Part shown: positions 7,886 to 15,422 of the stretch, piece after piece | Numbering within the stretch: the first letter of the stretch is position 1 | Layout: each line of letters starts with the position of its first letter | NCBI GenBank assembly: GCA_025455225.1 | Contig: JALOMY010000032.1 | Span: 1 to 18,862 of the forward strand | Direction: 5' to 3' | Source: Cyclobacteriaceae bacterium | GTDB lineage: Bacteria; Bacteroidota; Bacteroidia; Cytophagales; Cyclobacteriaceae | Length of the DNA stretch: 18,862 nucleotides | The notes under the pieces: generated by a model | Databases searched by the model: none | What the model was told of the DNA's origin: nothing | Seen by the model: only the letters and a program-made list of their open reading frames with translations | Translations under genes and position numbers: made by a program

Positions 7886-7955
7886 TTCATAGTTGTTGGG
7901 GATTCTTCAGTGGTCGCCAGCAACGAACAACGATTAACGAACAACGAACTATGAA
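7886..7955 (+). promoter_or_regulatory. Possible RNA stem covering the fadN start codon
   Basis: TTCATAGTT (7886-7894) is the exact reverse complement of AACTATGAA (7947-7955), which contains the fadN ATG (7951-7953). The stem can be extended by GTT (7895-7897) with AAC (7943-7945) across a one-base bulge, giving 12 base pairs around a loop of about 45 nt. If it forms in the marR-fadN transcript it would hide the fadN start. The stem is AU-rich and the loop long, so it may be weak or accidental. Confidence 0.3.
7922..7947 (+). repeat. Two direct copies of AACGAACAACGA
   Basis: The 12-mer AACGAACAACGA occurs at 7922-7933 and again at 7936-7947, a 14-bp period, just before the fadN ATG. A shorter related stretch (AGCAACGAAC) overlaps the first copy. 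The sequence contains almost no T, so the leader would be largely unstructured apart from the stem with 7886-7897. It may be a dispersed intergenic repeat or a translation-enhancing A-rich leader; I cannot tell from one copy of the region. Confidence 0.6.
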
Positions 7956-10350
7956 ACGATCTATCCGCAAAGTTGCTGTACTCGGCTCCGGTGTAATGGG
8001 CTCCTCCATTGCCTGTCATTTCGCGAACATCGGTTGTGAAGTATTGCTGCTCGACATCGCACCGAAGGAACTGACTGAAGATGAACAAGCAAAGGGATTA
8101 ACGCTCGACAACAAAGCTGTGAAAAACAGAATTGTGCAATCATCATTCGACAAGTGCATTAAGTCAAGTCCGGGTCCTTTATACAGCAAGAAATTTATTT
8201 CACGAATTACGCTGGGCAACTTTGATGATGATTTACCAAAGATCAAAAATTATGACTGGACCATTGAAGTGGTGGTTGAAAACCTGGAGATTAAACGAAA
8301 AGTATATGATCAGGTAGAGAAACACCGGACTCCCGGCACGCTCATTACTTCCAATACGTCAGGCATCCCTATTCACTTGATGGCAGAAGGCCGGAGTGCA
8401 GATTTTAAGAAGCACTTTGCCGGCACCCACTTCTTCAACCCACCCCGTTATTTGCGCTTATTTGAAGTTATACCTACTTCCGATACCAACCCGGAAATCA
8501 CAAAATTCCTGCTTCATTATGGCGATTTGTACCTGGGTAAAGTTTCCGTTCTGTGTAAAGATACCCCGGCATTTATTGGGAACCGGGTAGGGGTTTGGGG
8601 GCTTCTTAAAGTGATCGATTCCATGCAGAAATACGATCTAAATGTGGATGAAATCGACAAGTTAACAGGTCCGGTAATTGGACGACCCAAGTCGGCTACA
8701 TTCCGCACTTCGGATGTAGTGGGCCTGGATACCTTGGTCAAAGTAGCCAATAACTTATATGCAGGTTTACCAAATGATGAAGGCCGTGAAATGTTCAAAC
8801 TCTCCGATGTTGTCACTACGATGGAGAAGAACAAATGGCTTGGTGATAAATCCGGTCAGGGCTTTTATAAAAAATCAAAAGACGCGAAAGGCAAAACCGA
8901 AATTCTTACACTCGATCTGAAGTCACTCGAGTATAAGCCCAAACAAAAAGTAAAATTCGCTACGCTTGAAACGACCAAGACAATCGACAATTTGCGAGAG
9001 CGCTTTAAAGTACTATTAGCAGGCAAAGACAAAGCCGGAGATTTTTATCGAGACTGTTTTTATGGTTTGTTTCAATATGCATCAAATCGTATTCCTGAAA
9101 TCAGTGATGAGTTGTTCAGGATAGACGATGCTGTATGTGCAGGCTTTGGTTGGGAACTTGGTCCGTTTGATACCTGGGATGCGCTCGGTGTTGAAAAAAC
9201 AGTTCAGGCTATGGAGAGCATGAACTACAAACCTGCACAGTGGGTGTACGATATGCTCGCGGGGGGTAATAAATCATTCTATAAAGTGGAAGGCGGTAAT
9301 CGCAAGTATTACGATATCCCATCCAAATCCTATAAAAGTATTCCCGGAAAAGAAGGCTTTATCATACTTGAAAACCTAAGTGATAAGGTGGTGTGGAAAA
9401 ATGCCGAAAGCAAAGTCACCGATCTGGGCGATGGGGTGATTAATTTTTCCTGGAGCAGCAAGAGCTATACCCTCGGCAGTGCGGTAATAGAAGGTTTGAA
9501 CAAGGCCATCGATTTGGCAGAAAAGGAATACCGCGGCCTTGTTGTAGGTCATCAGGGGCCGGATTTCTCCCTTGGGGCCAATTTAGGACTGGTTTTCATG
9601 TATGCCATCGAACAGGATTATGACGAAATCGACTTTATGGTACGCATGTTCCAGAATTCAGTAATGCGTTTGCGCTACTCGTCAGTTCCTGTAGTGGTTG
9701 CCCCGGTTGGGCGAACACTGGGTGGAGGTTGCGAAATGACCATGCATGCGGACGTGGCGGTGGCAGCGGCTGAAACCTATATCGGATTGGTGGAGGTTGG
9801 TGTAGGTCTTATTCCGGGTGGTGGCGGAACAAAAGAATATACGAAGCGAATCAGTGACCGGTTCCTGGATGGGGATGCCGAGATGAACGCTTTGCAAGCC
9901 GCCTTTATGAACATAGCCACAGCCAAAGTTGCACTTTCTGCTGAAGAAGCGCGCGAAACCGGTGTATTAAAACCCCAGGATCGGATCATAATCAATAAAG
10001 ACCGCCAAATTCTGGATGCGAAATCAGCCGTGATTGAGTTAGCTGATGCCGGCTACACGATGCCCGTACAGGCTAGAAACATTCGCGTACTTGGTCAAAG
10101 CGGGATGGCCTTGTTTGCTGCCGGAGTAACCGGAATGAAAATGGGAGGATACATCTCCGATCACGATGCCAAGATTGCCATGAAGATTGCCAACATCATG
10201 TGTGGAGGTGATTTGAGTTACCCGCAGGAAGTAAGTGAGCAATACCTGTTGGATCTCGAACGTGAAGCTTTTGTGTCGCTATGCGGAGAACGCAAGACAC
10301 TGGAACGGATCCAGGCGATATTGACAGGAGGTAAACCGTTGAGAAACTAA
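7951..10350 (+). CDS. fadN: FadN-type 3-hydroxyacyl-CoA dehydrogenase / enoyl-CoA hydratase
   Basis: This bifunctional cytoplasmic enzyme carries out steps two and three of beta-oxidation: it hydrates trans-2-enoyl-CoA and oxidises L-3-hydroxyacyl-CoA with NAD+. At 799 aa it has the dehydrogenase first, as in B. subtilis FadN and opposite to E. coli FadB. The Rossmann NAD site GSGVMG is at residues 12-17. The catalytic-base region is HFFNP with H160, and the helical 3HCDH domains span about 200-450 (PAFIGNRVGVWG; GWELGPFDTWDALG). The C-terminal crotonase domain (about 490-720) has DFSLGANL at the oxyanion site and both catalytic glutamates, E595 in GGGCE and E615 in VEVGVGLIPGGGG, 20 apart as in rat crotonase. 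About 80 helical residues follow. The ATG lies 69 bp after marR and fadA follows after 60 bp. No key residue is missing. Confidence 0.94.
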   Translation: MKRSIRKVAVLGSGVMGSSIACHFANIGCEVLLLDIAPKELTEDEQAKGLTLDNKAVKNRIVQSSFDKCIKSSPGPLYSKKFISRITLGNFDDDLPKIKNYDWTIEVVVENLEIKRKVYDQVEKHRTPGTLITSNTSGIPIHLMAEGRSADFKKHFAGTHFFNPPRYLRLFEVIPTSDTNPEITKFLLHYGDLYLGKVSVLCKDTPAFIGNRVGVWGLLKVIDSMQKYDLNVDEIDKLTGPVIGRPKSATFRTSDVVGLDTLVKVANNLYAGLPNDEGREMFKLSDVVTTMEKNKWLGDKSGQGFYKKSKDAKGKTEILTLDLKSLEYKPKQKVKFATLETTKTIDNLRERFKVLLAGKDKAGDFYRDCFYGLFQYASNRIPEISDELFRIDDAVCAGFGWELGPFDTWDALGVEKTVQAMESMNYKPAQWVYDMLAGGNKSFYKVEGGNRKYYDIPSKSYKSIPGKEGFIILENLSDKVVWKNAESKVTDLGDGVINFSWSSKSYTLGSAVIEGLNKAIDLAEKEYRGLVVGHQGPDFSLGANLGLVFMYAIEQDYDEIDFMVRMFQNSVMRLRYSSVPVVVAPVGRTLGGGCEMTMHADVAVAAAETYIGLVEVGVGLIPGGGGTKEYTKRISDRFLDGDAEMNALQAAFMNIATAKVALSAEEARETGVLKPQDRIIINKDRQILDAKSAVIELADAGYTMPVQARNIRVLGQSGMALFAAGVTGMKMGGYISDHDAKIAMKIANIMCGGDLSYPQEVSEQYLLDLEREAFVSLCGERKTLERIQAILTGGKPLRN

Positions 10351-10410
10351 ACACAAAATTGTCTGCTGTTATGTTTTACTACTTAATACTTATCTACTAA
10401 AATAAACAAT

Positions 10411-11586
10411 ATGGACGCATACATCGTAGCCGGTTACCGTACCGGAGTAGGAAAAGCAAAGAAAGGTAGCTTTCGCTTCGTGCGGCCGGACGATCTGGCA
10501 TCAGATGTCATTAAGCACCTGGTAAAATCCGTGCCCGGACTTGAAAATAGCATGGTCGATGATCTCATCGTAGGCAATGCTGTGCCTGAAGCCGAGCAAG
10601 GCATGCAAATGGGCCGCATGATTTCACTCCTTGCCCTGGGGCAGGAAGTTCCCGGTATGGTTGTGAATCGTTATTGCGGATCGGGAGTTGAAACTATTGC
10701 TATCGCAAGTCAGCGCATTCAAGCTGGTATGGCCGACATTATCATTGCCGGTGGAACTGAATCCATGTCGCTGGTTCCCGTGATGGGTATTAAGACAGCT
10801 CTTAATTATAGAATTGCAACAGAAAATCCAACCTATTACACCAGCATGGGCCTTACTGCTGAAGAAGTTTCAAAGCAGTACAAGATTTCGCGCGAAGAAC
10901 AGGATCAATTCTCGTATGAGTCACACATGAAAGCCGCGGCCGCATGGAAGGAGGGTAAGTTCAAAGACGAAGTTGTACCCATTACGGTAAAGGAAGTTTA
11001 TGTAGACGAAAGCGGGAAGAAAAAAACACGAGAGTTTACAATGGCCACGGATGAAGGCATACGTCCCGATACTACACTGGAAGGGCTTGCGAAATTAAAA
11101 CCTGTGTTCGCCCTGAACGGCACTGTAACAGCCGGTAATTCTTCTCAGACATCTGATGGTGCTGCATTTGTTGTAGTAATGAGTGAACGAATGGTCAGGC
11201 AATTAAACGTTAAGCCAATCGCCCGCATGGTAAGCTATGCAGTGGCAGGTGTTGAACCACGCATTATGGGCATAGGTCCGGTGGCCGCTGTTCCGAAGGC
11301 CTTGAAGTTGGCTAATCTGAAGATGGATGATATCGATTTAATTGATCTCAATGAAGCCTTTGCCGCCCAGGCACTGGCCGTTGTGAAAGAGCTCGGCATT
11401 GACCGCAACAAACTAAATGTAAATGGTGGTGCGATAGCCGTGGGACATCCATTGGGATCTTCCGGTGCACGATTGTCGGTTCAATTGTTCAATGAACTCC
11501 GCAGACGGAAGAAGAAATACGGAATGGTGACGGCTTGTGTAGGTGGCGGACAGGGTGTTGCAGGAATTTATGAACTAATCAATTGA
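10411..11586 (+). CDS. fadA: Acetyl-CoA acyltransferase (3-ketoacyl-CoA thiolase)
   Basis: This thiolase performs the last step of beta-oxidation, cleaving 3-ketoacyl-CoA with CoA to acetyl-CoA and a shortened acyl-CoA. It is 391 aa, the standard length. The active residues are intact: nucleophile C89 in NRYCGSG, the NEAFA motif, H346 in GGAIAVGHPLG and C376 in TACVGGGQG. A thiolase could also run in the biosynthetic direction (acetoacetyl-CoA synthesis), but its place between fadN and fadE, and its near-identical size to B. subtilis FadA, favour degradation. The ATG follows an A-rich leader (AAAATAAACAAT) with no Shine-Dalgarno, normal for Bacteroidota. It lies 60 bp after fadN and 47 bp before fadE on the same strand, and I see no terminator in either gap. 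Confidence 0.95.
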   Translation: MDAYIVAGYRTGVGKAKKGSFRFVRPDDLASDVIKHLVKSVPGLENSMVDDLIVGNAVPEAEQGMQMGRMISLLALGQEVPGMVVNRYCGSGVETIAIASQRIQAGMADIIIAGGTESMSLVPVMGIKTALNYRIATENPTYYTSMGLTAEEVSKQYKISREEQDQFSYESHMKAAAAWKEGKFKDEVVPITVKEVYVDESGKKKTREFTMATDEGIRPDTTLEGLAKLKPVFALNGTVTAGNSSQTSDGAAFVVVMSERMVRQLNVKPIARMVSYAVAGVEPRIMGIGPVAAVPKALKLANLKMDDIDLIDLNEAFAAQALAVVKELGIDRNKLNVNGGAIAVGHPLGSSGARLSVQLFNELRRRKKKYGMVTACVGGGQGVAGIYELIN

Positions 11587-11633
11587 CACTTTCAACATAA
11601 AACATTAATAACAGAAAATATAACAAGAGAGGT

Positions 11634-13436
11634 ATGGCGACCGAAGCAGCAACTAAAAGAGCAATTAAAGGAGGCGAGTTCCTCATTCGTGAGACGCAAG
11701 CAAACGAAATTTTCATCCCGGAAGAATTCAATGAAGAGCAATTAATGATCAGGCAGCAATGTGAGGATTTTTTGAAGAAGGAAATCAACCCAAGGCTGGA
11801 TGAGATTGATTCTATGAAACACCCTGAACTGATGCCATCATTACTTGATAAGGCAGGAGAGTTAGGGTTGTTGGGCACCTCAGTTCCCCAGGAATTGGGT
11901 GGTTTTGGAATGGGTTTCAACACAGCCATGCTGGTAGCAGAAGTTCTTGGCGCTGGTCATTCTTTTGCTGTAGCGATTTCGGCTCACACGGGAATTGGTA
12001 CGCTACCCATCTTATATTATGGTAATGAAGAACAAAAGAATAAGTACATCCCTAAACTGGCAACCGGTGAATGGAAAGCTGCCTATTGTTTAACCGAGCC
12101 TGACTCAGGCTCCGATGCAAACTCAGGAAAGACTAAAGCCACCCTCAGTGCCGATGGAAAACACTACATCATCAACGGTCAAAAAATGTGGATCACCAAC
12201 GGTGGCTTTGCTGATGTATATACGGTATTCGCCAAGATTGATAACGATAAGAACCTAAGCGCCTTCATCGTTGAAAAATCATTTGGCGGTATTACCATGA
12301 ATGAAGAAGAAAAGAAAATGGGAATCAAAGGTTCTTCAACCCGTCAGATTTTCTTCAATGATTGTAAAGTACCGGTTGAGAATTTGCTAAGCGAGCGTGA
12401 AAATGGATTTAAAATTGCCGTAAACATTCTGAACATCGGTAGGATAAAATTGGGTGTTGCAGCAGTTGGCGGAAGCAAAAAGACGATTTCAACGGCTGTA
12501 AATTATGCCAAAGAGCGTAAGCAATTCGGTACTTCTATTGCCCATTTCGGAGCCATTAAATACAAGCTTGCTGAGATGACTACCCGGGTGTTTGCCTCTG
12601 AGTCGGCCCATTACCGCGCATCGCAAAATATTGATGATGCCTATGAGGCATTTATAGCCGGAGGTATGGAACCGGGTAAGGCACGGTTAAAGGCACTCGA
12701 AGAATTCGCTATTGAGTGTGCCATATTGAAAGTGCACGGATCGGAAGTCCTCGATTACACCGTAGACGAGGGTGTTCAGATTTACGGAGGCATGGGCTTT
12801 TCGGCCGAAAGTCCGATGGATCGTGCATATCGTGATGCACGCATTAACAGGATATTTGAAGGCACGAATGAAATCAACCGCCTGCTTACTATTGATATGA
12901 TTTTAAAACGCGCCATGAAAGGTTCGCTTGACCTGATGAATCCCGCAATGGCCGTACAAAAGGAATTGATGTCAATACCTGATTTTGGAGCAAGTGATGA
13001 AGAAGGCGTGTTCGTAAAGGAGAAGAAGGTGTTGGCCAATCTTAAGAAAGCCGGACTGATGGTTGCAGGTGCAGCTGTTCAAAAGTTTATGATGAAACTT
13101 TCGGATGAGCAGGAAATTCTAATGAATCTGGCCGACATGCTGATTGAAGGCTATGTAGCTGAATCAACCCTGTTGCGTGTAGAAAAACTGATTGACCTTC
13201 GCGGAGAGCAGGCATGCGAAATGCAAAAAGAAATGGCTATGATTTACCTTCATCATGCGGTTAACAAAGCAGCAGCTGCCGGCCGTGAAGCCATCACATC
13301 ATTTGCAGAGGGAGATGAACAGCGCTTGATGCTTATGGGGCTGAAGCGCTTCACCAAGATTGAGCCCTACAACCTGAAAGAAGCCAGGCGCAAACTGGCC
13401 AATTATGTGATTGAAAAAGGGGAATATCCATTCTAA
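11634..13436 (+). CDS. fadE: Acyl-CoA dehydrogenase, long VLCAD-like form
   Basis: This is an FAD enzyme for the first step of beta-oxidation, turning acyl-CoA into trans-2-enoyl-CoA and passing electrons to electron-transfer flavoprotein. At 600 aa it is far longer than the 380-residue short forms and matches B. subtilis FadE and the VLCAD/ACAD9 architecture, with an extra helical C-terminal domain (about 450-600). Motifs are CLTEPDSGSDAN from residue 152 (flavin and substrate contact), MWITNGG, KMGIKGSSTRQIFF, and IYGGMGFSAESPMDRAYRDARI followed by FEGTNEI, whose E409 is the predicted catalytic base. It begins 47 bp after fadA and is the last gene before a strong terminator. The matching etfAB genes and an acyl-CoA ligase are not in this window. 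Confidence 0.94.
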   Translation: MATEAATKRAIKGGEFLIRETQANEIFIPEEFNEEQLMIRQQCEDFLKKEINPRLDEIDSMKHPELMPSLLDKAGELGLLGTSVPQELGGFGMGFNTAMLVAEVLGAGHSFAVAISAHTGIGTLPILYYGNEEQKNKYIPKLATGEWKAAYCLTEPDSGSDANSGKTKATLSADGKHYIINGQKMWITNGGFADVYTVFAKIDNDKNLSAFIVEKSFGGITMNEEEKKMGIKGSSTRQIFFNDCKVPVENLLSERENGFKIAVNILNIGRIKLGVAAVGGSKKTISTAVNYAKERKQFGTSIAHFGAIKYKLAEMTTRVFASESAHYRASQNIDDAYEAFIAGGMEPGKARLKALEEFAIECAILKVHGSEVLDYTVDEGVQIYGGMGFSAESPMDRAYRDARINRIFEGTNEINRLLTIDMILKRAMKGSLDLMNPAMAVQKELMSIPDFGASDEEGVFVKEKKVLANLKKAGLMVAGAAVQKFMMKLSDEQEILMNLADMLIEGYVAESTLLRVEKLIDLRGEQACEMQKEMAMIYLHHAVNKAAAAGREAITSFAEGDEQRLMLMGLKRFTKIEPYNLKEARRKLANYVIEKGEYPF

Positions 13437-13469
13437 AAGTGAACACGATTTTTGTTCAGATTTGAACAT

Positions 13470-13498
13470 GGCCCGGTTTCGTCCGGGCCTTTTTATTT
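13470..13498 (+). terminator. Rho-independent terminator of the marR-fadNAE operon
   Basis: A perfect 7-bp GC-rich stem, GGCCCGG (13470-13476) with CCGGGCC (13483-13489), encloses a 6-nt loop (TTTCGT) and is followed directly by TTTTTATTT. It begins 34 bp after the fadE stop. A smaller inverted repeat, GAAC...GTTC (13441-13457), precedes it. This is the clearest terminator in the window and marks the operon's end. Confidence 0.92.
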
Positions 13499-13574
13499 GA
13501 TTCCATCCAGATTTGATTGATTGTATTGTCTGGAAAGGTTTTTGAAGGTGAAGGTTGATTTGATTTATTAAATT

Positions 13575-13904
13575 ATGTCAAGGTCTGCCTCTTCTGTATT
13601 ACTTATCATCCTGATTGTTTTGACCTTTCCATTCTGGATTGGAATTGCCGGTGGAATTTTTGGTTTAGTAGCCGGGTTGTTTGGTGCAGCCATTGGAGTT
13701 ATGGCCGGAATATTTGGAGCAATAGCGGGTGTTTTTGGAGCAATCTTTGGAATTATTGGAAAATTATTTGGGTGGTTGTTTGGCGGACTTTTTAATTTCC
13801 ACGTTTTTCCACACATTCATTTCCCGGGACCAGTTACATTTCTTTTAATCATACTGGTTATTGCATTAATTGTTCGTTCGAACAAAACACCTTCTAAGAA
13901 GTAG
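13575..13904 (+). CDS. Small membrane protein with 11-residue glycine-zipper repeats
   Basis: I do not recognise a family. The 109-aa protein has a hydrophobic N-terminal segment (about 7-24), a long glycine- and alanine-rich hydrophobic stretch (22-75), a His/Pro/Phe-rich link (FHVFPHIHFPGP, 74-85), a second clear transmembrane helix (86-101) and a basic tail (RSNKTPSKK). The glycine stretch is periodic: residues 33-43 AGLFGAAIGVM, 44-54 AGIFGAIAGVF, 55-65 GAIFGIIGKLF, then GWLFGG, with a weaker copy at 22-32. Gly tends to fall at positions 2, 5 and 9 of each 11-mer, which would put glycines on one face of a helix and suits tight helix packing or oligomerisation. The matching 33-bp DNA units (13671-13769) are visible. 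The ATG was chosen because the frame opens there. It lies downstream of the fad terminator, so it is a separate unit, and it overlaps the next, convergent gene by 11 bp. Confidence 0.72.
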   Translation: MSRSASSVLLIILIVLTFPFWIGIAGGIFGLVAGLFGAAIGVMAGIFGAIAGVFGAIFGIIGKLFGWLFGGLFNFHVFPHIHFPGPVTFLLIILVIALIVRSNKTPSKK

Positions 13905-13911
13905 GGTGTTT
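13885..13911. terminator. Possible bidirectional terminator across two stop codons
   Basis: AAACACCTT (13885-13893) can pair with AGGGTGTTT (13903-13911), a 9-bp stem with one G-T pair, around a 9-nt loop. The left arm begins in an A-run and the right arm ends in a T-run, so transcripts of either strand would have a hairpin followed by a few U. The stop codons of both convergent genes (13902-13904 + and 13894-13896 -) fall inside it. The U-tracts are short, so termination strength is uncertain. Confidence 0.42.
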
Positions 13912-14271
13912 GTAGTAAAGCGCAGGATTTAAAAAATAATGGGTGTAGACAGGATACCTTCGGATAGCCTTTAACTGAGGACGTTTTCCTTCTGCAAATT
14001 CTACTTTGTAATAAAATTCAAATCCCTTTTCAATCCGAACATCTTTTCGAACCATGTACCACTCCTTATCATAGGGGTTTAGAACTTTAACCTGCAGTTT
14101 GAATAATCCTTTAATGCGCACAAAACTATTGGGTTGCTTATTGTAGAGTTTACCATTAACGTAAACCTGCATGGCAGAATTTTTCTCGGTTTGGATGGCT
14201 ATGGTAGATGAATAGCCAAATAATGAGACAGAACTGATGAATAGCAATGCGATTAATCCCAACCTCTTCAT
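13894..14271 (-). CDS. Small exported protein with a PEGA-like beta-sandwich
   Basis: This 125-aa protein starts at the Met at 14271, which gives a good signal peptide (MKRLGLIALLFISSVSLFG); the open frame continues to 14292, but those 7 residues precede the basic end of the signal. After the signal, residues about 24-105 alternate hydrophobic and polar residues like beta-strands. The segment VYVNGKLYNKQPNSFVRIKG (37-56), followed by LFKLQVKVLNP, resembles the PEGA-like region seen in small Bacteroidota exported proteins such as the N-terminal part of DUF4476 proteins. The tail (RYPVYTHYFLNPALYYKH) is rich in aromatic residues. Function is unknown; a cell-surface or periplasmic role is inferred from the signal. 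It may be co-transcribed with the upstream minus-strand gene (125 bp gap, no terminator seen). Its last 11 bp overlap the convergent membrane-protein gene. Confidence 0.68.
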   Translation of the reverse strand: MKRLGLIALLFISSVSLFGYSSTIAIQTEKNSAMQVYVNGKLYNKQPNSFVRIKGLFKLQVKVLNPYDKEWYMVRKDVRIEKGFEFYYKVEFAEGKRPQLKAIRRYPVYTHYFLNPALYYKHPTS

Positions 14272-14396
14272 ATGCATGAGCAATTTGAACAATAATACTG
14301 CAAGCTTTATGCCAGTAGTCTTTACTTAGTTCAACGCATAAATTTCAATAACAGTTTAGGTTGATTGTCTCAAAATGAAAATTAACGGGGCAGTAT

Positions 14397-15383
14397 TTAG
14401 TTCACCAGCATCTCTTTTCGGAAACCGGAAATGAAATTTTCAAGAGCCTGATACCAGGTCGTGTCGGCATCCCATTTTGTTCCCAGAAAGACGTTATTGA
14501 ATTCGATTTGACGGAAATAGAACTTATAGACGGGAACATTGGCAGGTATGGTTTTAACTTTTTCGATTCCGTCTGTAAAGGTTATCGATGCCAATGCAGT
14601 TTCTGACGGACTAACTTCGTAACCCAATAATTGTTTCGCAGCATACCCTCGGGTATGAACGAACTGAAGAACATAAAAATAGCCCTGCTTACGCAAATCA
14701 GCTTCTGATTGGGCTTGGTCCACCAATGCATATTTAAAGGGATAATTTTTCATCACAGCTTCAAGTCGGGCATCGGCTGCTTCCTCTCCGAACTTACGAA
14801 CTGCAAGCCGGTCAATTTTAAGATCGGAAGCAAAGGCTTCTGTTCGCCTCCCTTCAATAACGTTAACAGCCAGATCGGTTTCAGCCACATCATTAATAAG
14901 CATGTTTTGCTTCTTGTAGGTATTTAACACATTGCTGTATACCAGCTGCATTAACTCGCTTAAAGTTGAACTTTCCATTTGCCAGGAAGGTAAACTTAGA
15001 TCGATTGTGTTTTGTGCAGGCTTGAAAGGCATCAGGGCAATTTTAAACGAACCTCCCTTTTCGATAATTACCAGATTTGAAATTTCCCGCTTGGTGAAAT
15101 AAATACTGAAAGCTTGTTCAACATCAGGTCCGGCAAATACCCGATCGGTCTCAAAGTATGCAATGGCATCCAGGCCGGTTCGAACCAGGCCTGCATGAAT
15201 TTCTCCTATTTCCTTTTGTGAAAAATCTGGCGAATACAAGACGGTACTCCGGGTGCTAGTAATCTTTTCCGGCAAAGCACCACCGGGCACCAGCTTACCA
15301 ATCAATGATTGATTGTCAGGCGTAACTTGTGCCCACGATAATATCGGAACCAATAAGAATGACAGCAACAACTTCATTTTCAT
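14397..15383 (-). CDS. Exported protein of unknown family
   Basis: I do not recognise this gene. Starting at the Met at 15383 it encodes 328 aa with a signal peptide (two lysines, a hydrophobic core LLLSFLLVPILSWA, cleavage before QVTP); a Met two codons later would serve equally well, and the open frame extends 8 codons upstream. The mature part has no further membrane helix, no lipobox Cys and essentially no cysteine, so it is probably a soluble periplasmic or secreted protein. It is mixed alpha/beta in look, with strand-like segments such as NLVIIEKGGSFKIALMPF and YFYVLQFVHTRGYAAKQLLGYEV, and ends in a Trp/Phe-rich helix (TWYQALENFISGFRKEML). No catalytic signature stands out. It lies 39 bp downstream of the Rieske gene on the same strand, so the two may share a transcript. 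Confidence 0.7.
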   Translation of the reverse strand: MKMKLLLSFLLVPILSWAQVTPDNQSLIGKLVPGGALPEKITSTRSTVLYSPDFSQKEIGEIHAGLVRTGLDAIAYFETDRVFAGPDVEQAFSIYFTKREISNLVIIEKGGSFKIALMPFKPAQNTIDLSLPSWQMESSTLSELMQLVYSNVLNTYKKQNMLINDVAETDLAVNVIEGRRTEAFASDLKIDRLAVRKFGEEAADARLEAVMKNYPFKYALVDQAQSEADLRKQGYFYVLQFVHTRGYAAKQLLGYEVSPSETALASITFTDGIEKVKTIPANVPVYKFYFRQIEFNNVFLGTKWDADTTWYQALENFISGFRKEMLVN

Positions 15384-15422
15384 TGAATGAGTAACGAAAG
15401 AGTACATATTCTATTTCATTCG

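Noticed and set aside
7922..7947. Short CRISPR-like array
   Set aside because: There are only two 12-bp copies with a 2-bp gap, no spacers and no cas genes.
7951..13436. Horizontally acquired island
   Set aside because: Start-codon context and general codon use look like those of the neighbours, and there are no mobility genes, tRNA or direct repeats at the edges.
13671..13787. Non-coding minisatellite instead of a gene
   Set aside because: The 33-bp units keep one open frame with transmembrane character on both sides, so they are better explained as protein repeats.
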